From positions 1 through 21,465 of the forward strand of contig JBMOHS010000055.1 of the NCBI GenBank assembly GCA_049317725.1: a DNA stretch of 21,465 nt, in the 5' to 3' direction. The number at the start of each line of letters is the position of its first letter. Within the stretch, counting starts at the first letter, position 1. This stretch comes from CAIOZW01 sp049317725. Lineage in GTDB: Bacteria; Acidobacteriota; Blastocatellia; RBC074. Made by a program: the position numbers and the translations under genes. Shown here piece by piece: positions 4,175 to 11,873 of the stretch. The notes under the pieces were generated by a model. It did no database searches. It was given only the letters and a program-made list of their open reading frames with translations, and was not told the origin of the DNA.

Positions 4175-7165
4175 TCATTTTTTTGGCTCATCCGCAGGAG
4201 GCTGATTCGACTCCATCTCGGCGGCCTTCGGTTCCGGTTGTGTTCTCTCCTCGAGGTGGTCCTTCAGTTTGAGGTGGGGGACTCCCTCGATCCACCACGC
4301 TGGAGCGGGCCGGGACTTGAGATGATGGTCGAAGAACTCCTTCATTCTGACGGCGTAGTCCCGCATATTGGCGGGCACGCGCAGCCCGTGGTTCTCGCCC
4401 TTGTACTGGAGCAAGACGACCGGTTTCTGCAGTCGACGCAGTTGGTTGAAGTATTCGATGCCCTGGGTGAAGTCGACGGCGCCATCCTTGTCGTTGTGGA
4501 GAATCAGGAGCGGCGTTTTGACATTCTGAGCGTGAAAGACGGGGGAGTTGCGGATGTAGGCCTCAGGATTCTCGACCGGACTGGTGGTGAAGCGACCCTG
4601 GCTGCTCTCGAAGATCGACATGTTGCCACCCCCGGTATTCCAGTAGATCAGGTTGTACATCGAGATCATATCGGTGAGTGGCGCACCGGCAATGGCTGCC
4701 TTGAAGGCGTTGCTCTGGGTCACCAGAAACGACGTCTGGTACCCACCCCAGGAGTGGCCATGGATGCCGACCCGCTCCGCATTGACGATGCCAGTGGCGA
4801 TCGCTGCCTGCAGTCCTGGCAGGACGCACCAGACCGCCGACATTCCCGGATCGTTGATCTTGTAGGTGATGTCCGGCTCGAAGACGGCGTACCCATTGCT
4901 GGTGTAGATCGACTTGTTGAATCCGCTGAAGGTCGGGGCGACATAGGCGTTGAGCCCCTGCGAGCGTTTTTCGTAGATGTAGACGATGGTCGGGTAGCTC
5001 AGACCAGGCTCGTAGTTGGCTGGCAGGTAGAGGGCCCCTTGCAGTTTTTCGCCCTTTGCGGAGGTGTAGTCGACGAGGCGACTGCCAGCTGACCAGCGAA
5101 ATTGTGCCTGTTGCGGGTTGCTCTCGGTCAGCTTCCGCGGATTGGCGAGGGAGTTGTCGGCGCTGTACCAGGTCGGGGGTTCCTGGTAGGTCTCGCGGGC
5201 AAAGAGGTAGACCTCCGCCCGCTTGGCCTTGAGCATTCCACCGTAGACGGCGTCATCCCAGCGCAGGACGTGCGGCCCGGTGTGGGTTGGATCGATCCGG
5301 GCGATGCCGGCCCGTTTCGTCCACTCTCCGTAGGTGCGCACGTAGATCGGTTGTGCAGAATTGATTCCCTTCTCCTCTGGATCGAGCCGCAGTCGCGTCT
5401 GGTAGCGGATCTTCTCCTTCCGGCCATTGACCGTCAGGTTGACCGCCGTGCCGCCTTTGGCCGGAATCTTCCAGAGATCCCAACCATCGCTCAGCAGGAC
5501 GTGCTCGCTATCGCTGGTCCAACCGAGAGGCGGCAACGGAGGTTTGACGACATTGTGATCGTCTTCCGTATCCCAGAAGGCCGTCTCCACCTTGCCGGTC
5601 AGGTTGGTCGATTGTCCAGAGGCCAGATCGAGCGAGAAGAAATGGCCATCGTCGAAGTAGAGCAGGCGGGTGCCGTCCGGCGACACCCCATACGAGTAGC
5701 GGTTCTTCTTCAAGGCGAGCCGACGCTCCCCCGACTTCAGATCGACGATGTAAAGGTCCTGGTACCGTCGCCCATCGAGATTGCCCATCCTCTCGTACTC
5801 GCGCCGATCCACGCCAATTCCATATCGCTGCTGGGGGGCTGGGGTGACGGTCTGGAGGCTCTCATCGGCCAGCCGCACGAATCGCTCCTCCTTGTCGAGA
5901 TAGCCGGCCAGGTAGCTGAAGTTGCGGTCACGGGCCTCCTCCACCTGCTGCTGGGACTGGAGCCGTTGGTCTTGCCAGTGCCAAAGGACGAGGTCCGGCT
6001 TGGCCGGCTCCTCTTGCGGCGAACGTGGCGCACTCGGCGGTTCCTCGCTCTGCTTTCCGTCTTTTTCCGCCACCGGGGGCTTCTTCTTCTTGACCTCGTG
6101 GATGCCGAAGAGGATCGCGCTGAGGTCATCGGTCCAGGTGGGATTCCGGTTCGGGCTGATCGTCATCCCGGCTGGGAAGGACTTCTCCTCCTGCGGATTC
6201 CAGATCAATTTGCGCCGCCGCTCCTTGGTAAACTTGACTCCGACAAGCTGGAAGAGCTTCTCGGTATACCCCTTGTCTTCGAAGCCCTTGACGGCAGCCA
6301 GCCCGTCGCCCTTCTCAGTCCAGTTGAGGCCCCGGTAGACGGCCCGGTCATTGTCGAGCGGCAAGACGGCTCCCGTCTCCATATTCCGGGCCTGGATGCC
6401 ATTCCCCATCATCTCGGCGGCATCGATCGTCCAGGCCAGCCAGCAACCCGTATGGTTGAAGGCGAAGTCGGCGACATTGCCGATGTTGAGCTGGTGGCCC
6501 GTTGCCAGTTCGTGCAGGATCAGATCTGTCCCAGTGGCTCGCTCCGGCGTCCGCCCCACTGACGCACCGCTGCCTGGGGTGGCAGGGGTGGCATTGGGAC
6601 TGGCACCGGGGCCCGCTGACGGTTCCGCGCCGTAGCGTTGCAGGGCGATCCAGCCAGCCTGCTCTCCGGAGAAGGCGAAGCGGCGAATCTTCTCGAATTC
6701 GATCTTCCTTCCCGACTCCAACTCGATCAACGCCACCCGGTTCTGCAGCGGCTTTCGTTCCCGCTTCAACCGCTGGCTCTCGCGGAAGCTCGGCGCGATC
6801 GGAAAGGCCAACCAGCGGCTATTGTTGGCGAAGACCAGCTCGCCCGGGGTGATCATTCCCGCCATCATCGGTCCCGCACCCGCCAAGCTCTCCCCCGCGG
6901 GAAACCGCCATTCCTGGCCATCCTCCAGTCGCCGGAGGATGACTTCGCTGTCCCCCTCGTTCGGCACCAGCTTGTGCGCAAACCACTTTCCATCGGGCGA
7001 GACTGCGGGCGAGGCGACCCTCTTCCAACCCAGCGCATCCCGCAGCTCAAGCGGTCGTGGTTGCCCCGTCGTTGCTGACGACTGACCCAGTACGAGTTGT
7101 CCCGGTACGGAGTGCAGAAGGATGACCAGCGCAAGAACCTGCCGAAGGATTCGGGTCGATTTCAT
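4175..7165 (-). CDS. Secreted S9-family (prolyl oligopeptidase) serine peptidase
   Basis: A 996-residue exported peptidase that should hydrolyse peptides after proline or other residues outside the cytoplasm. The start is set at ATG 7165 because a signal peptide follows at once (MKSTRILRQVLALVILLHS...) and GAGGAG lies about 10 nt upstream. Residues about 40-680 form the beta-propeller region, with a first blade (SPDGKWFAHKL) and a later SYGVSPDGTRLLYF. Two low-complexity inserts (Pro/Ser/Thr/Ala-rich near 190; KKKKPPVAEKDG, near 360) are probably surface loops. The C-terminal alpha/beta-hydrolase domain carries GHSWGGYQ with nucleophile Ser805, the HNDKDGAVDF segment with the acid, and the GENHGL His. 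A Glu/Pro/Lys-rich tail ends the protein. It is somewhat longer than many S9 enzymes because of the inserts. Exact subfamily and substrate are not determinable; DPP-like or acylaminoacyl-type activity is possible. Confidence 0.92.
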   Translation of the reverse strand: MKSTRILRQVLALVILLHSVPGQLVLGQSSATTGQPRPLELRDALGWKRVASPAVSPDGKWFAHKLVPNEGDSEVILRRLEDGQEWRFPAGESLAGAGPMMAGMITPGELVFANNSRWLAFPIAPSFRESQRLKRERKPLQNRVALIELESGRKIEFEKIRRFAFSGEQAGWIALQRYGAEPSAGPGASPNATPATPGSGASVGRTPERATGTDLILHELATGHQLNIGNVADFAFNHTGCWLAWTIDAAEMMGNGIQARNMETGAVLPLDNDRAVYRGLNWTEKGDGLAAVKGFEDKGYTEKLFQLVGVKFTKERRRKLIWNPQEEKSFPAGMTISPNRNPTWTDDLSAILFGIHEVKKKKPPVAEKDGKQSEEPPSAPRSPQEEPAKPDLVLWHWQDQRLQSQQQVEEARDRNFSYLAGYLDKEERFVRLADESLQTVTPAPQQRYGIGVDRREYERMGNLDGRRYQDLYIVDLKSGERRLALKKNRYSYGVSPDGTRLLYFDDGHFFSLDLASGQSTNLTGKVETAFWDTEDDHNVVKPPLPPLGWTSDSEHVLLSDGWDLWKIPAKGGTAVNLTVNGRKEKIRYQTRLRLDPEEKGINSAQPIYVRTYGEWTKRAGIARIDPTHTGPHVLRWDDAVYGGMLKAKRAEVYLFARETYQEPPTWYSADNSLANPRKLTESNPQQAQFRWSAGSRLVDYTSAKGEKLQGALYLPANYEPGLSYPTIVYIYEKRSQGLNAYVAPTFSGFNKSIYTSNGYAVFEPDITYKINDPGMSAVWCVLPGLQAAIATGIVNAERVGIHGHSWGGYQTSFLVTQSNAFKAAIAGAPLTDMISMYNLIYWNTGGGNMSIFESSQGRFTTSPVENPEAYIRNSPVFHAQNVKTPLLILHNDKDGAVDFTQGIEYFNQLRRLQKPVVLLQYKGENHGLRVPANMRDYAVRMKEFFDHHLKSRPAPAWWIEGVPHLKLKDHLEERTQPEPKAAEMESNQPPADEPKK

Positions 7166-7206
7166 GATGAGTTGGCTCCTCGGTGATTGTTCGGTTGAGC
7201 GAACAG

Positions 7207-7229
7207 GTGGGAGTGAAGGGAACTCCCAC
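7207..7229. repeat. Inverted repeat in the leader of the S9 peptidase gene
   Basis: GTGGGAG (7207-7213) and CTCCCAC (7223-7229) form a 7-bp perfect stem around a 9-nt loop, about 40 nt upstream of the peptidase start codon. A second small pair (GTTCG/CGAAC, about 7188-7203) lies between it and the gene. These could be an operator or an mRNA leader hairpin. Nothing in the sequence says which. Confidence 0.4.
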
Positions 7230-7398
7230 TCTCCCACGGACAGGATCAGTCTTACAACTTCGCTCCCAGCTCGTCAAGGTTCTCTCGACACTCTTCCGAC
7301 CCATTCCCTTGCACGACCAATCTTGGCAACCCGATTTTGCGTTCGACCGGGGATCTCTGAACGTCGATTGAGCCATCTTTCATCCTTCTTCATTTCTC

Positions 7399-7427
7399 TT
7401 GACAGCCCATAGGACCTTCAGTAGTAT
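7399..7427 (+). promoter_or_regulatory. Strong sigma70-type promoter upstream of the csp leader
   Basis: Perfect -35 TTGACA (7399-7404), exactly 17 bp spacer, and -10 TAGTAT (7422-7427). Transcription would start near 7434. The only downstream gene on this strand is the cold-shock gene, whose start codon is at 7908, giving a leader of about 470 nt. Alternatively the promoter may serve a separate small RNA. Confidence 0.7.
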
Positions 7428-7433
7428 GCGCGC

Positions 7434-7600
7434 CGTGTTTGCTGGTCTGTTTCGGAGTGGGTCGGGTGGCATCTTGGATCGAGACTGGTCATCCGCCGAG
7501 CGCCCTCGACATCTCAGACCCAGACATCAGCGCTTGAGACGAGATCAACGCGAGAGGGTTCGGACCAATGCCCCGCACCCAGCCGGTTGATCGAGGCACG
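7434..7600 (+). ncRNA. Candidate structured RNA (independent sRNA or csp 5' leader)
   Basis: Immediately downstream of the strong promoter the untranslated sequence folds into a long irregular rod. CGG 7453-7455 pairs with CCG 7583-7585, TGGGT 7458-7462 with ACCCA 7577-7581, CGG 7463-7465 with CCG 7573-7575, and GGCAT 7468-7472 with ATGCC 7568-7572. TGG then pairs with CCA, followed inward by CCCTC about 7512-7516 with GAGGG 7556-7560 and ATCTC with GAGAT. A rod of about 150 nt with internal bulges resembles 6S RNA in outline, but I see no conserved 6S sequence blocks and no clear terminator. It could equally be the thermosensitive leader of the cold-shock mRNA. No protein-coding signal is seen here. 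The 3' end is a guess. Confidence 0.35.
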
Positions 7601-7907
7601 AAACGAGTTCCGTACTGTGTTGTGTGAGCCCCCAATTTTAGCACTGTCACAAGCCGACTTTCTCGCTGATTCACCGAATCGGTCAGGGAGAGGTCTATCT
7701 TGCAGACGGTTCGCTGCAATGACGGTTGTCCTGTAGGCCACGGAGGCAGCTGCACCAAACCGACGCTTGAATGGATCGGCTCCTGAAGAGTCATGTCCAC
7801 AGGGATCTGGATTTTGGCGACGAGCACTGAGTGAGCGGGACATCAGCTTAACCCAACAGGCTGGTTTCAGACACGTTCCTGAGTCGATTTTAGGAGGTAC
7901 ATTCAAT

Positions 7908-8120
7908 ATGGCAGAGAGACAACAGGGTAAGGTCAAGTGGTTCAATAATTCCAAGGGCTACGGGTTCATCTCCCTCGGAAAGGATGGAGAGGATGTCTTC
8001 GTGCACTACACCTCGATCCGTGCTGAGGGGTTCAAGAGCCTTGAGGAAGGCGACGAAGTTGAGTTCGAGGTCATGAACGGACCGAAAGGGTTGCAAGCGG
8101 AGAACGTCGTCAAGGTTTGA
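7908..8120 (+). CDS. Cold-shock domain protein (CspA family)
   Basis: A 70-residue single cold-shock domain protein, an OB-fold single-strand RNA/DNA chaperone in the cytoplasm. RNP1 (KGYGFISL) and RNP2 (VFVHYTSI) are intact, preceded by GKVKWFNNSK and followed by GDEVEFEVMNGPKGLQAENV. The ATG at 7908 has an almost ideal TAGGAGGT at 7891-7898. The gene has a long untranslated leader from a strong promoter near 7400, a layout typical of cold-shock genes whose mRNA leader controls translation. A strong hairpin terminator follows 28 nt after the stop. Whether this particular paralogue is cold-induced cannot be told from sequence. Confidence 0.96.
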   Translation: MAERQQGKVKWFNNSKGYGFISLGKDGEDVFVHYTSIRAEGFKSLEEGDEVEFEVMNGPKGLQAENVVKV

Positions 8121-8148
8121 TGGTCGCCGCGAACGGAATTGCCATCCC

Positions 8149-8189
8149 GAGAAAAGGCCCTGTCCAGTTTCTGGGCAGGGCCTTTTCTC
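8149..8189. terminator. Bidirectional terminator between csp and the CNNM gene
   Basis: GAGAAAAGGCCCTG (8149-8162) and CAGGGCCTTTTCTC (8176-8189) form a 14-bp perfect stem with a 13-nt loop. The A-run on one side and T-run on the other are built into the stem, so it can work in both directions. It sits between the converging csp (+) and CNNM/CorC-like (-) genes. Confidence 0.88.
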
Positions 8190-8273
8190 ACGACTACCCA
8201 GCAGGGGGATTGGTAGTTTGATGATCGGTGGGTGGATCGAGTGTGGGAGTGCCCGTGCAGCGGGCGAGATCTC

Positions 8274-9647
8274 TTACCCGATCTCTTCAGTGGAGACTGC
8301 TGGGGGGGTCACCGCCACACGCGTCGCGCGCCGTCCCTGCATGGCGGTGACCTCGAAGCGATAACCTTCCCACTCGACGATATCTCCGACGGTCGGGACG
8401 CGACCCAGCCGGCTCATCAGAAAACCGGAGAGGGTCGTGAAGAAGCCCCGTTCTTCTCCCGGGAGGGGGCCGAGCGGAAAAATCTCTTTTAACTGAAGCA
8501 GGGAAAGGGTTCCCTCAAGCATCCAAGGCTCCGCTCTCCTCTTTTCACCTGAAGCCTGAGGGCCGAATGGAGGATGGCTGCGGGAAATAGCATCCGAGAC
8601 GATGGCGTGCAGGATATCCTCGGCAGTCACCAGCCCTTCGATCGACTGGTTGATATCGATCACCAAGGCTAATTGGAGGGGAGAGAGCCGGAAGGCTTCG
8701 AGTGCGTCGAGTGCGGATCGAGTCTCGAGCAGAAGGGGTGGTTCTCGCAGCAGCAGGGACCAGTCAAAGGGGAGAGATCGGGGAAGTTCAATGGCGGCTA
8801 GCAGCTCCTTCCCTTTGACGACTCCGAGGAGATCATCGACACTCCCCCGTCCGACTGGGAACAAAGTATGGGGGCTCTCAATGACGCATCGGCGCAGCTC
8901 GTCCAGCGGCCGCTCGACATCGAGCCAGATCATCTCCATCCGTGGGGTCATGAGGGTGCTGACTGGTTGATCCGCCAATCGGAAAATATTCCGGACAAGA
9001 GACTGCTCCACTGGATTGAAGACGCCAGTCTGTGTTCCCTGTTCGATGAGAATCTTGACCTCTTCTTCGGTGATCGGAGGGCTGGCCTGCAGTTGAATGC
9101 GGAAGAGTCGAAGGATTCCCGCCGTTGATTGCTCGAGAACGTGGACCAATGGGCTGGCTGCCCGCGAGAGGGCTCGCATTGGGCTGGCGACCTGTGTCGC
9201 AATCCGCTCCGGTGCGTTGAGGGCGAGTCGTTTTGGAACCAGCTCTCCGATGATCAGTGAAAGATAGGTAATGCCGATGACGACGATCCCAACCCCGATC
9301 ATCTCGCTGTAGGCAGGCAGCCAAGTGAGCAGACGAGTGGTGGAGCTCTCCCCGACCCGCTGGAGAAACAGGGCCAATTCGCCGGCTAACGTCGCTCCCC
9401 CGAGCGTTCCAGCCAGGATCCCGATCAGGGTGATTCCGATCTGGACCGTCGACAGGAATCGTTCCGGATACTCTGCCAGCTCCAGCGCCACTTTCGCGCG
9501 ACGTCGCTTAATGGCAGAGCCAAACGCTTGAAGGTGATGCAACCGCGCACGTCGCGAGGAGACGATCGCCATCTCGGCCATTGAGAAGAAGCCGTTGGCG
9601 ACGATCAGCAGCAGAATCAATACCAGTTCCAGCAATAGCGTCTTCAT
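8274..9647 (-). CDS. CNNM/CorC-type transporter-associated membrane protein (DUF21-CBS-CorC_HlyC)
   Basis: A 457-residue inner-membrane protein of the family historically called hemolysin/TlyC or CorC/YfjD, linked to Mg2+ or other cation efflux. The start is placed at ATG 9647 (MKTLLLELVLILLLIVANGF) because AAGGAG lies 10 nt upstream and the DUF21 domain begins there. Residues 1-200 are DUF21 with several transmembrane helices (TVQIGITLIGILAGTLGGA; GIVVIGITYLSLIIGELVPK; the GELVPK motif is conserved). About 210-340 is a CBS pair (VSTLMTPRMEMIWLD; SIEGLVTAEDILHAIVSD). About 365-450 is the C-terminal CorC_HlyC domain (GFLMSRLGRVPTVGDIVEWE). It lies 138 nt after the selenoprotein-candidate gene on the same strand and may have its own promoter. 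Confidence 0.93.
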   Translation of the reverse strand: MKTLLLELVLILLLIVANGFFSMAEMAIVSSRRARLHHLQAFGSAIKRRRAKVALELAEYPERFLSTVQIGITLIGILAGTLGGATLAGELALFLQRVGESSTTRLLTWLPAYSEMIGVGIVVIGITYLSLIIGELVPKRLALNAPERIATQVASPMRALSRAASPLVHVLEQSTAGILRLFRIQLQASPPITEEEVKILIEQGTQTGVFNPVEQSLVRNIFRLADQPVSTLMTPRMEMIWLDVERPLDELRRCVIESPHTLFPVGRGSVDDLLGVVKGKELLAAIELPRSLPFDWSLLLREPPLLLETRSALDALEAFRLSPLQLALVIDINQSIEGLVTAEDILHAIVSDAISRSHPPFGPQASGEKRRAEPWMLEGTLSLLQLKEIFPLGPLPGEERGFFTTLSGFLMSRLGRVPTVGDIVEWEGYRFEVTAMQGRRATRVAVTPPAVSTEEIG

Positions 9648-9785
9648 CTGGATTCTTCTCCTTTGCTGATGATCGATTGTCGGGCGGAGGAATCTCGAGC
9701 GGTCCAGGCTGGAAGGGCCTTCCAAGGAGGCTAAACAGAGAGACCGTCTGGGGGAAGTCCGCTGATTGCGCCGGGCCGACGGCGG

Positions 9786-10154
9786 CTAACGCTGAGCGAG
9801 CATCGCGATCAGCGCCTCTTGATCAAAGCCGATGATCGTCCGCTTGCCCCAGCGGACGATCGGGCGTCGGATGAGATTCGGCTCGGCTGGGACCAGCTTG
9901 ATCAGCTCTTCCCGGGCAGGCAACTGATCGGCGTAGCCGCGCTCTTTGTAGACGGCGTGACGTGCATTGAGGAACGGGCCGACCGGATCGTCCCCCAGCA
10001 GAAGGGACAACTCTGCCTCGGTGAGAGGGATCTTCGCATAGTCCCGTTCGTGGAGCGGGGGCCCACCCGGATGTCGATCGAGCAGCTCGCGCAGGAACCT
10101 CCGCGCGTCCCGACAGGTCGTTCAGGTGCCCTTGTAGAAGAAGTACAGGTCCAC
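9786..10154 (-). CDS. Candidate selenoprotein: ArsC/Spx-like thioredoxin-fold protein with U-T-T-C active site
   Basis: Reading from GTG 10154 through an in-frame TGA (10124-10122) to TAG gives 122 residues. It opens VDLYFFYKGT, then UGA, then TTCRDARRFLREL. ArsC/Spx-family proteins begin with beta-strand, K-P/G-T, then C-T-T-C-R-x-A; here UGA occupies the first Cys (residue 11), giving U11-T-T-C14. The rest is clearly the same family: FLNARHAVYKERG, then NLIRRPIVRWGKRTIIGF with the conserved R-P, and a C-terminal helix. A hairpin at 10107-10088 fits a bacterial SECIS. The start has GGAGGG about 6 nt upstream and follows the stop of the secreted-protein gene by one nucleotide, so the two genes are translationally linked. 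Family members are thiol-dependent reductases (arsenate or unknown substrate) or RNA-polymerase-binding regulators. A conventional caller would start at 10010 and lose the active site. The alternative is a Cys codon mutated to stop, but the hairpin and the intact frame argue for Sec. Confidence 0.82.
10088..10107 (-). promoter_or_regulatory. Putative bacterial SECIS element downstream of the UGA codon
   Basis: On the minus strand CGCGC (10107-10103) pairs with GCGCG (10092-10088) and GGA (10102-10100) with TCC (10096-10094). U10093 is bulged, and a GGU loop (10099-10097) caps the stem. There are 22 nt between the UGA and the apical loop, inside the roughly 16-37 nt range known for bacterial SECIS. 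A G is the first loop base, as required for SelB recognition. A GGU loop also occurs in the E. coli fdhF element. The bulged U is on the 3' rather than the 5' arm. Confidence 0.7.
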
Positions 10155-10155
10155 G

Positions 10156-10866
10156 TCAGCCCTCCGTCTTTCCGATGATGGTCATCCCCACCGCGGTGGG
10201 AGCACCAGCTGTCGGCAGCAGCATCTCCAGGATGACATGCTCCTCGTGATTGGTGACGACCCGCGGCAGCCCTTTCTCCTCGGTAGGAAAGGCGAGGCTC
10301 CAACTGGAGGGATGGCCGGTTCCAGCCGCTGCCCGGCTCTTCTGATAGAGTTCGCTGATCGGCAAGGCTCGGCGCGGATCGGTGTCGTCCGATACCCGAC
10401 TGAAGAGCAGGAAATCACGGGACGGGGAGACCCCTAGATGGTTTCCGTCCTGCAGGATCATGGCATACCGCATCGTATACCATCCGGCTGGGAGCCCTTG
10501 TCCACGAAAATCCCCACCATTCTTGGGGAAATGGACGAGCCCGATGAAATTCCCTTCTCCGATCTTCGAGAAGAAGGCCCCCGAGACCTCCTCGGCGCTG
10601 GCAGGGATCTCCTGGCGCAGCCAGATCTCGCAGATCGTTGAACCTCCCCCATCGAGGACCCGGATTCCGGACGGACTCAGCGCCGTTCGGATCGACTCGG
10701 CGACGGATGAGTCCGTCGCTGGCCCAACCGCTTCCACCCGATAGCCCTCAACTCGTTCGCCAGCCAGTCCGACGGAGAGACCACCTAGCATCCAGCACAG
10801 CGCCGCCAGTCTCAGGACAGACTTGTGGGCCGAGCTTCTCACGTTTCCTTCTCGTTCAACCCTCAT
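10156..10866 (-). CDS. Secreted protein of unknown function
   Basis: A 236-residue exported protein. The start is set at ATG 10866 because AGGAG lies 8 nt upstream and a signal peptide follows (SVLRLAALCWMLGGLSVGLAGE, cleaved near LAGE). Upstream in-frame codons lack a ribosome-binding site. The mature part is globular with aromatic-rich strands (LPAGWYTMRYAMILQDGNHL, then SPSRDFLLFSRVSDD) and ends GMTIIGKTEG. I recall similar PAGWY...DFLLF proteins among acidobacterial hypotheticals but cannot name a family. It lies between a DUF1326 gene (41-nt gap) and the selenoprotein candidate (1-nt gap), so the three are very likely one transcript. Confidence 0.8.
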   Translation of the reverse strand: MRVEREGNVRSSAHKSVLRLAALCWMLGGLSVGLAGERVEGYRVEAVGPATDSSVAESIRTALSPSGIRVLDGGGSTICEIWLRQEIPASAEEVSGAFFSKIGEGNFIGLVHFPKNGGDFRGQGLPAGWYTMRYAMILQDGNHLGVSPSRDFLLFSRVSDDTDPRRALPISELYQKSRAAAGTGHPSSWSLAFPTEEKGLPRVVTNHEEHVILEMLLPTAGAPTAVGMTIIGKTEG

Positions 10867-10907
10867 CCTGCCACTCCTTCTTCCTTCCATTGGACCAATG
10901 ATTTCGC

Positions 10908-11582
10908 TCATCGAGCGAAATGGCCAACAAAGGCACTCCGCTTGTTCCGAAGGGTCCAGGAGACGCCCAGCCCCTCACCTTTGAACTGGTCGAGGGAGGC
11001 GACGGCTGGCATCGAGTGGGCGGTCGCGGTCAACGGAGGGTAGTAGGTCTGTTCGTTCCCGCAGATGTGATCGCCAGCCGTCAGGCTGCGCGCGACGACA
11101 CTGGCGAGGCTGCCGGCCTCGAGACGCCCCCCACTCGGATGCTCCCCGTGAAAGTCAAGTTCGAGCGAGATGGGCGCAATCTCTGTCCGAACGATCTCTT
11201 GCAGCACTTGCCCTCCCATGGCACGGGCGAAGGAGGCGAGGGCCTGTCGCTGAAGAGGGCTCGCTTTCGCGTCGAGAATGAGGACCGACTTGGCCGCTGG
11301 GGCCTCCACGTACGGGCTACCCATCGTCCCGGTCGCACGGGTTACCCCGACGACACTCAAGCCATCGAGGGGAACTCCCTCCCACTCTCCACGGGAGACC
11401 CGCCACGCCATGATCGCCTGATCGCCCGCCAAGTTCAGCTCCGACATGGCGTAGCAATGGCCGGTGTAGACATCGGCGTTGCGCGATTCGAGGTAGTCCC
11501 CGTGAATCTGCTGCGCCTGCGCTGTCGGCGCCAACCACCATCCGAGCAGACAAACTGTCATCATTCTCAGTAGACTTTTCAT
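10908..11582 (-). CDS. DUF1326 domain protein, exported
   Basis: A 224-residue protein with a signal peptide (MKSLLRMMTVCLLGWWLAPT, cleaved after AQA). The start is at ATG 11582, with GGAAGGAGG upstream. The DUF1326 signature is clear near the start of the mature chain: IHGDYLESRNADVYTGHCYA, then LNLAGDQAIMAWRVSRGEW and GVPLDGLSVVGV. KSVLILDAKASPLQRQALAS follows in the middle. The family is widespread with no established function. A DYxE-x-R...DV-x-T-G-x-C core and the Cys/His residues suggest possible metal or ligand binding, which is inference. It is the first gene of the set leading to the secreted unknown and the Sec-containing ArsC-like gene. Confidence 0.88.
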   Translation of the reverse strand: MKSLLRMMTVCLLGWWLAPTAQAQQIHGDYLESRNADVYTGHCYAMSELNLAGDQAIMAWRVSRGEWEGVPLDGLSVVGVTRATGTMGSPYVEAPAAKSVLILDAKASPLQRQALASFARAMGGQVLQEIVRTEIAPISLELDFHGEHPSGGRLEAGSLASVVARSLTAGDHICGNEQTYYPPLTATAHSMPAVASLDQFKGEGLGVSWTLRNKRSAFVGHFAR

Positions 11583-11722
11583 GTCCTCAAGCCTCCTTCC
11601 GTGCGGGTTCGCACCTTGCTCATCTGTCCGTAACAGCACACAACTACCTTGTCACGGGTTGAAGATCATCCGACCCTGATCTCGCCGAAAGAACCGTCGT
11701 CAATTCCTACTCGAAAAGGGAA
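11583..11722 (-). other. Upstream region of the DUF1326 operon
   Basis: 140 bp between a terminator and the DUF1326 start codon. It must contain the promoter of the three-gene set. A TTGACG at about 11702-11697 (minus strand) could be a -35, but no convincing -10 is seen 17 bp downstream. No ORF is supported. Confidence 0.3.
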
Positions 11723-11757
11723 GAAGAGCGAGGAGGAACCATTCCCCTTCGCTCTTC
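11723..11757 (-). terminator. Terminator of the molybdenum hydroxylase operon
   Basis: On the minus strand GAAGAGCGA (11757-11749) pairs with TCGCTCTTC (11731-11723), a perfect 9-bp stem with a 17-nt partly complementary loop. It is followed by the pyrimidine-rich TTCCCTTTTCG. It lies about 115 nt past the stop of the small Cys-rich gene. Confidence 0.65.
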
Positions 11758-11873
11758 TCAACCTCAAGCCATCTTGTCGGCACTCCCGGCGACGCACTTG
11801 TCAACGCCTGGGCTGCTCAGCTTACTCGCCGAACATCGAGGCGAAGGAGAAGAACGTCTCCGATTGTACTGAC

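Noticed and set aside
3842..5092. 416-residue open frame on the + strand
   Set aside because: It lies largely antisense to the well-supported S9 peptidase gene, has no domain I recognise and no ribosome-binding site. Long antisense frames are common opposite GC-rich genes.
5102..6562. 486-residue open frame on the + strand
   Set aside because: Entirely antisense to the S9 peptidase propeller region. Its Leu/Arg/Gly-rich, repetitive composition is that of a shadow frame.
7489..7954. Minus-strand frames of 112 and 146 residues upstream of csp
   Set aside because: They overlap the csp promoter, leader and start without ribosome-binding sites or family resemblance, and the two overlap each other in different frames.
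10122..10124. In-frame TGA as a simple inactivating stop codon in the ArsC-like gene
   Set aside because: It falls exactly on the active-site Cys position, is the only disruption, and is followed at the right distance by a SECIS-like hairpin. Selenocysteine is the better explanation, though the host machinery is not visible.
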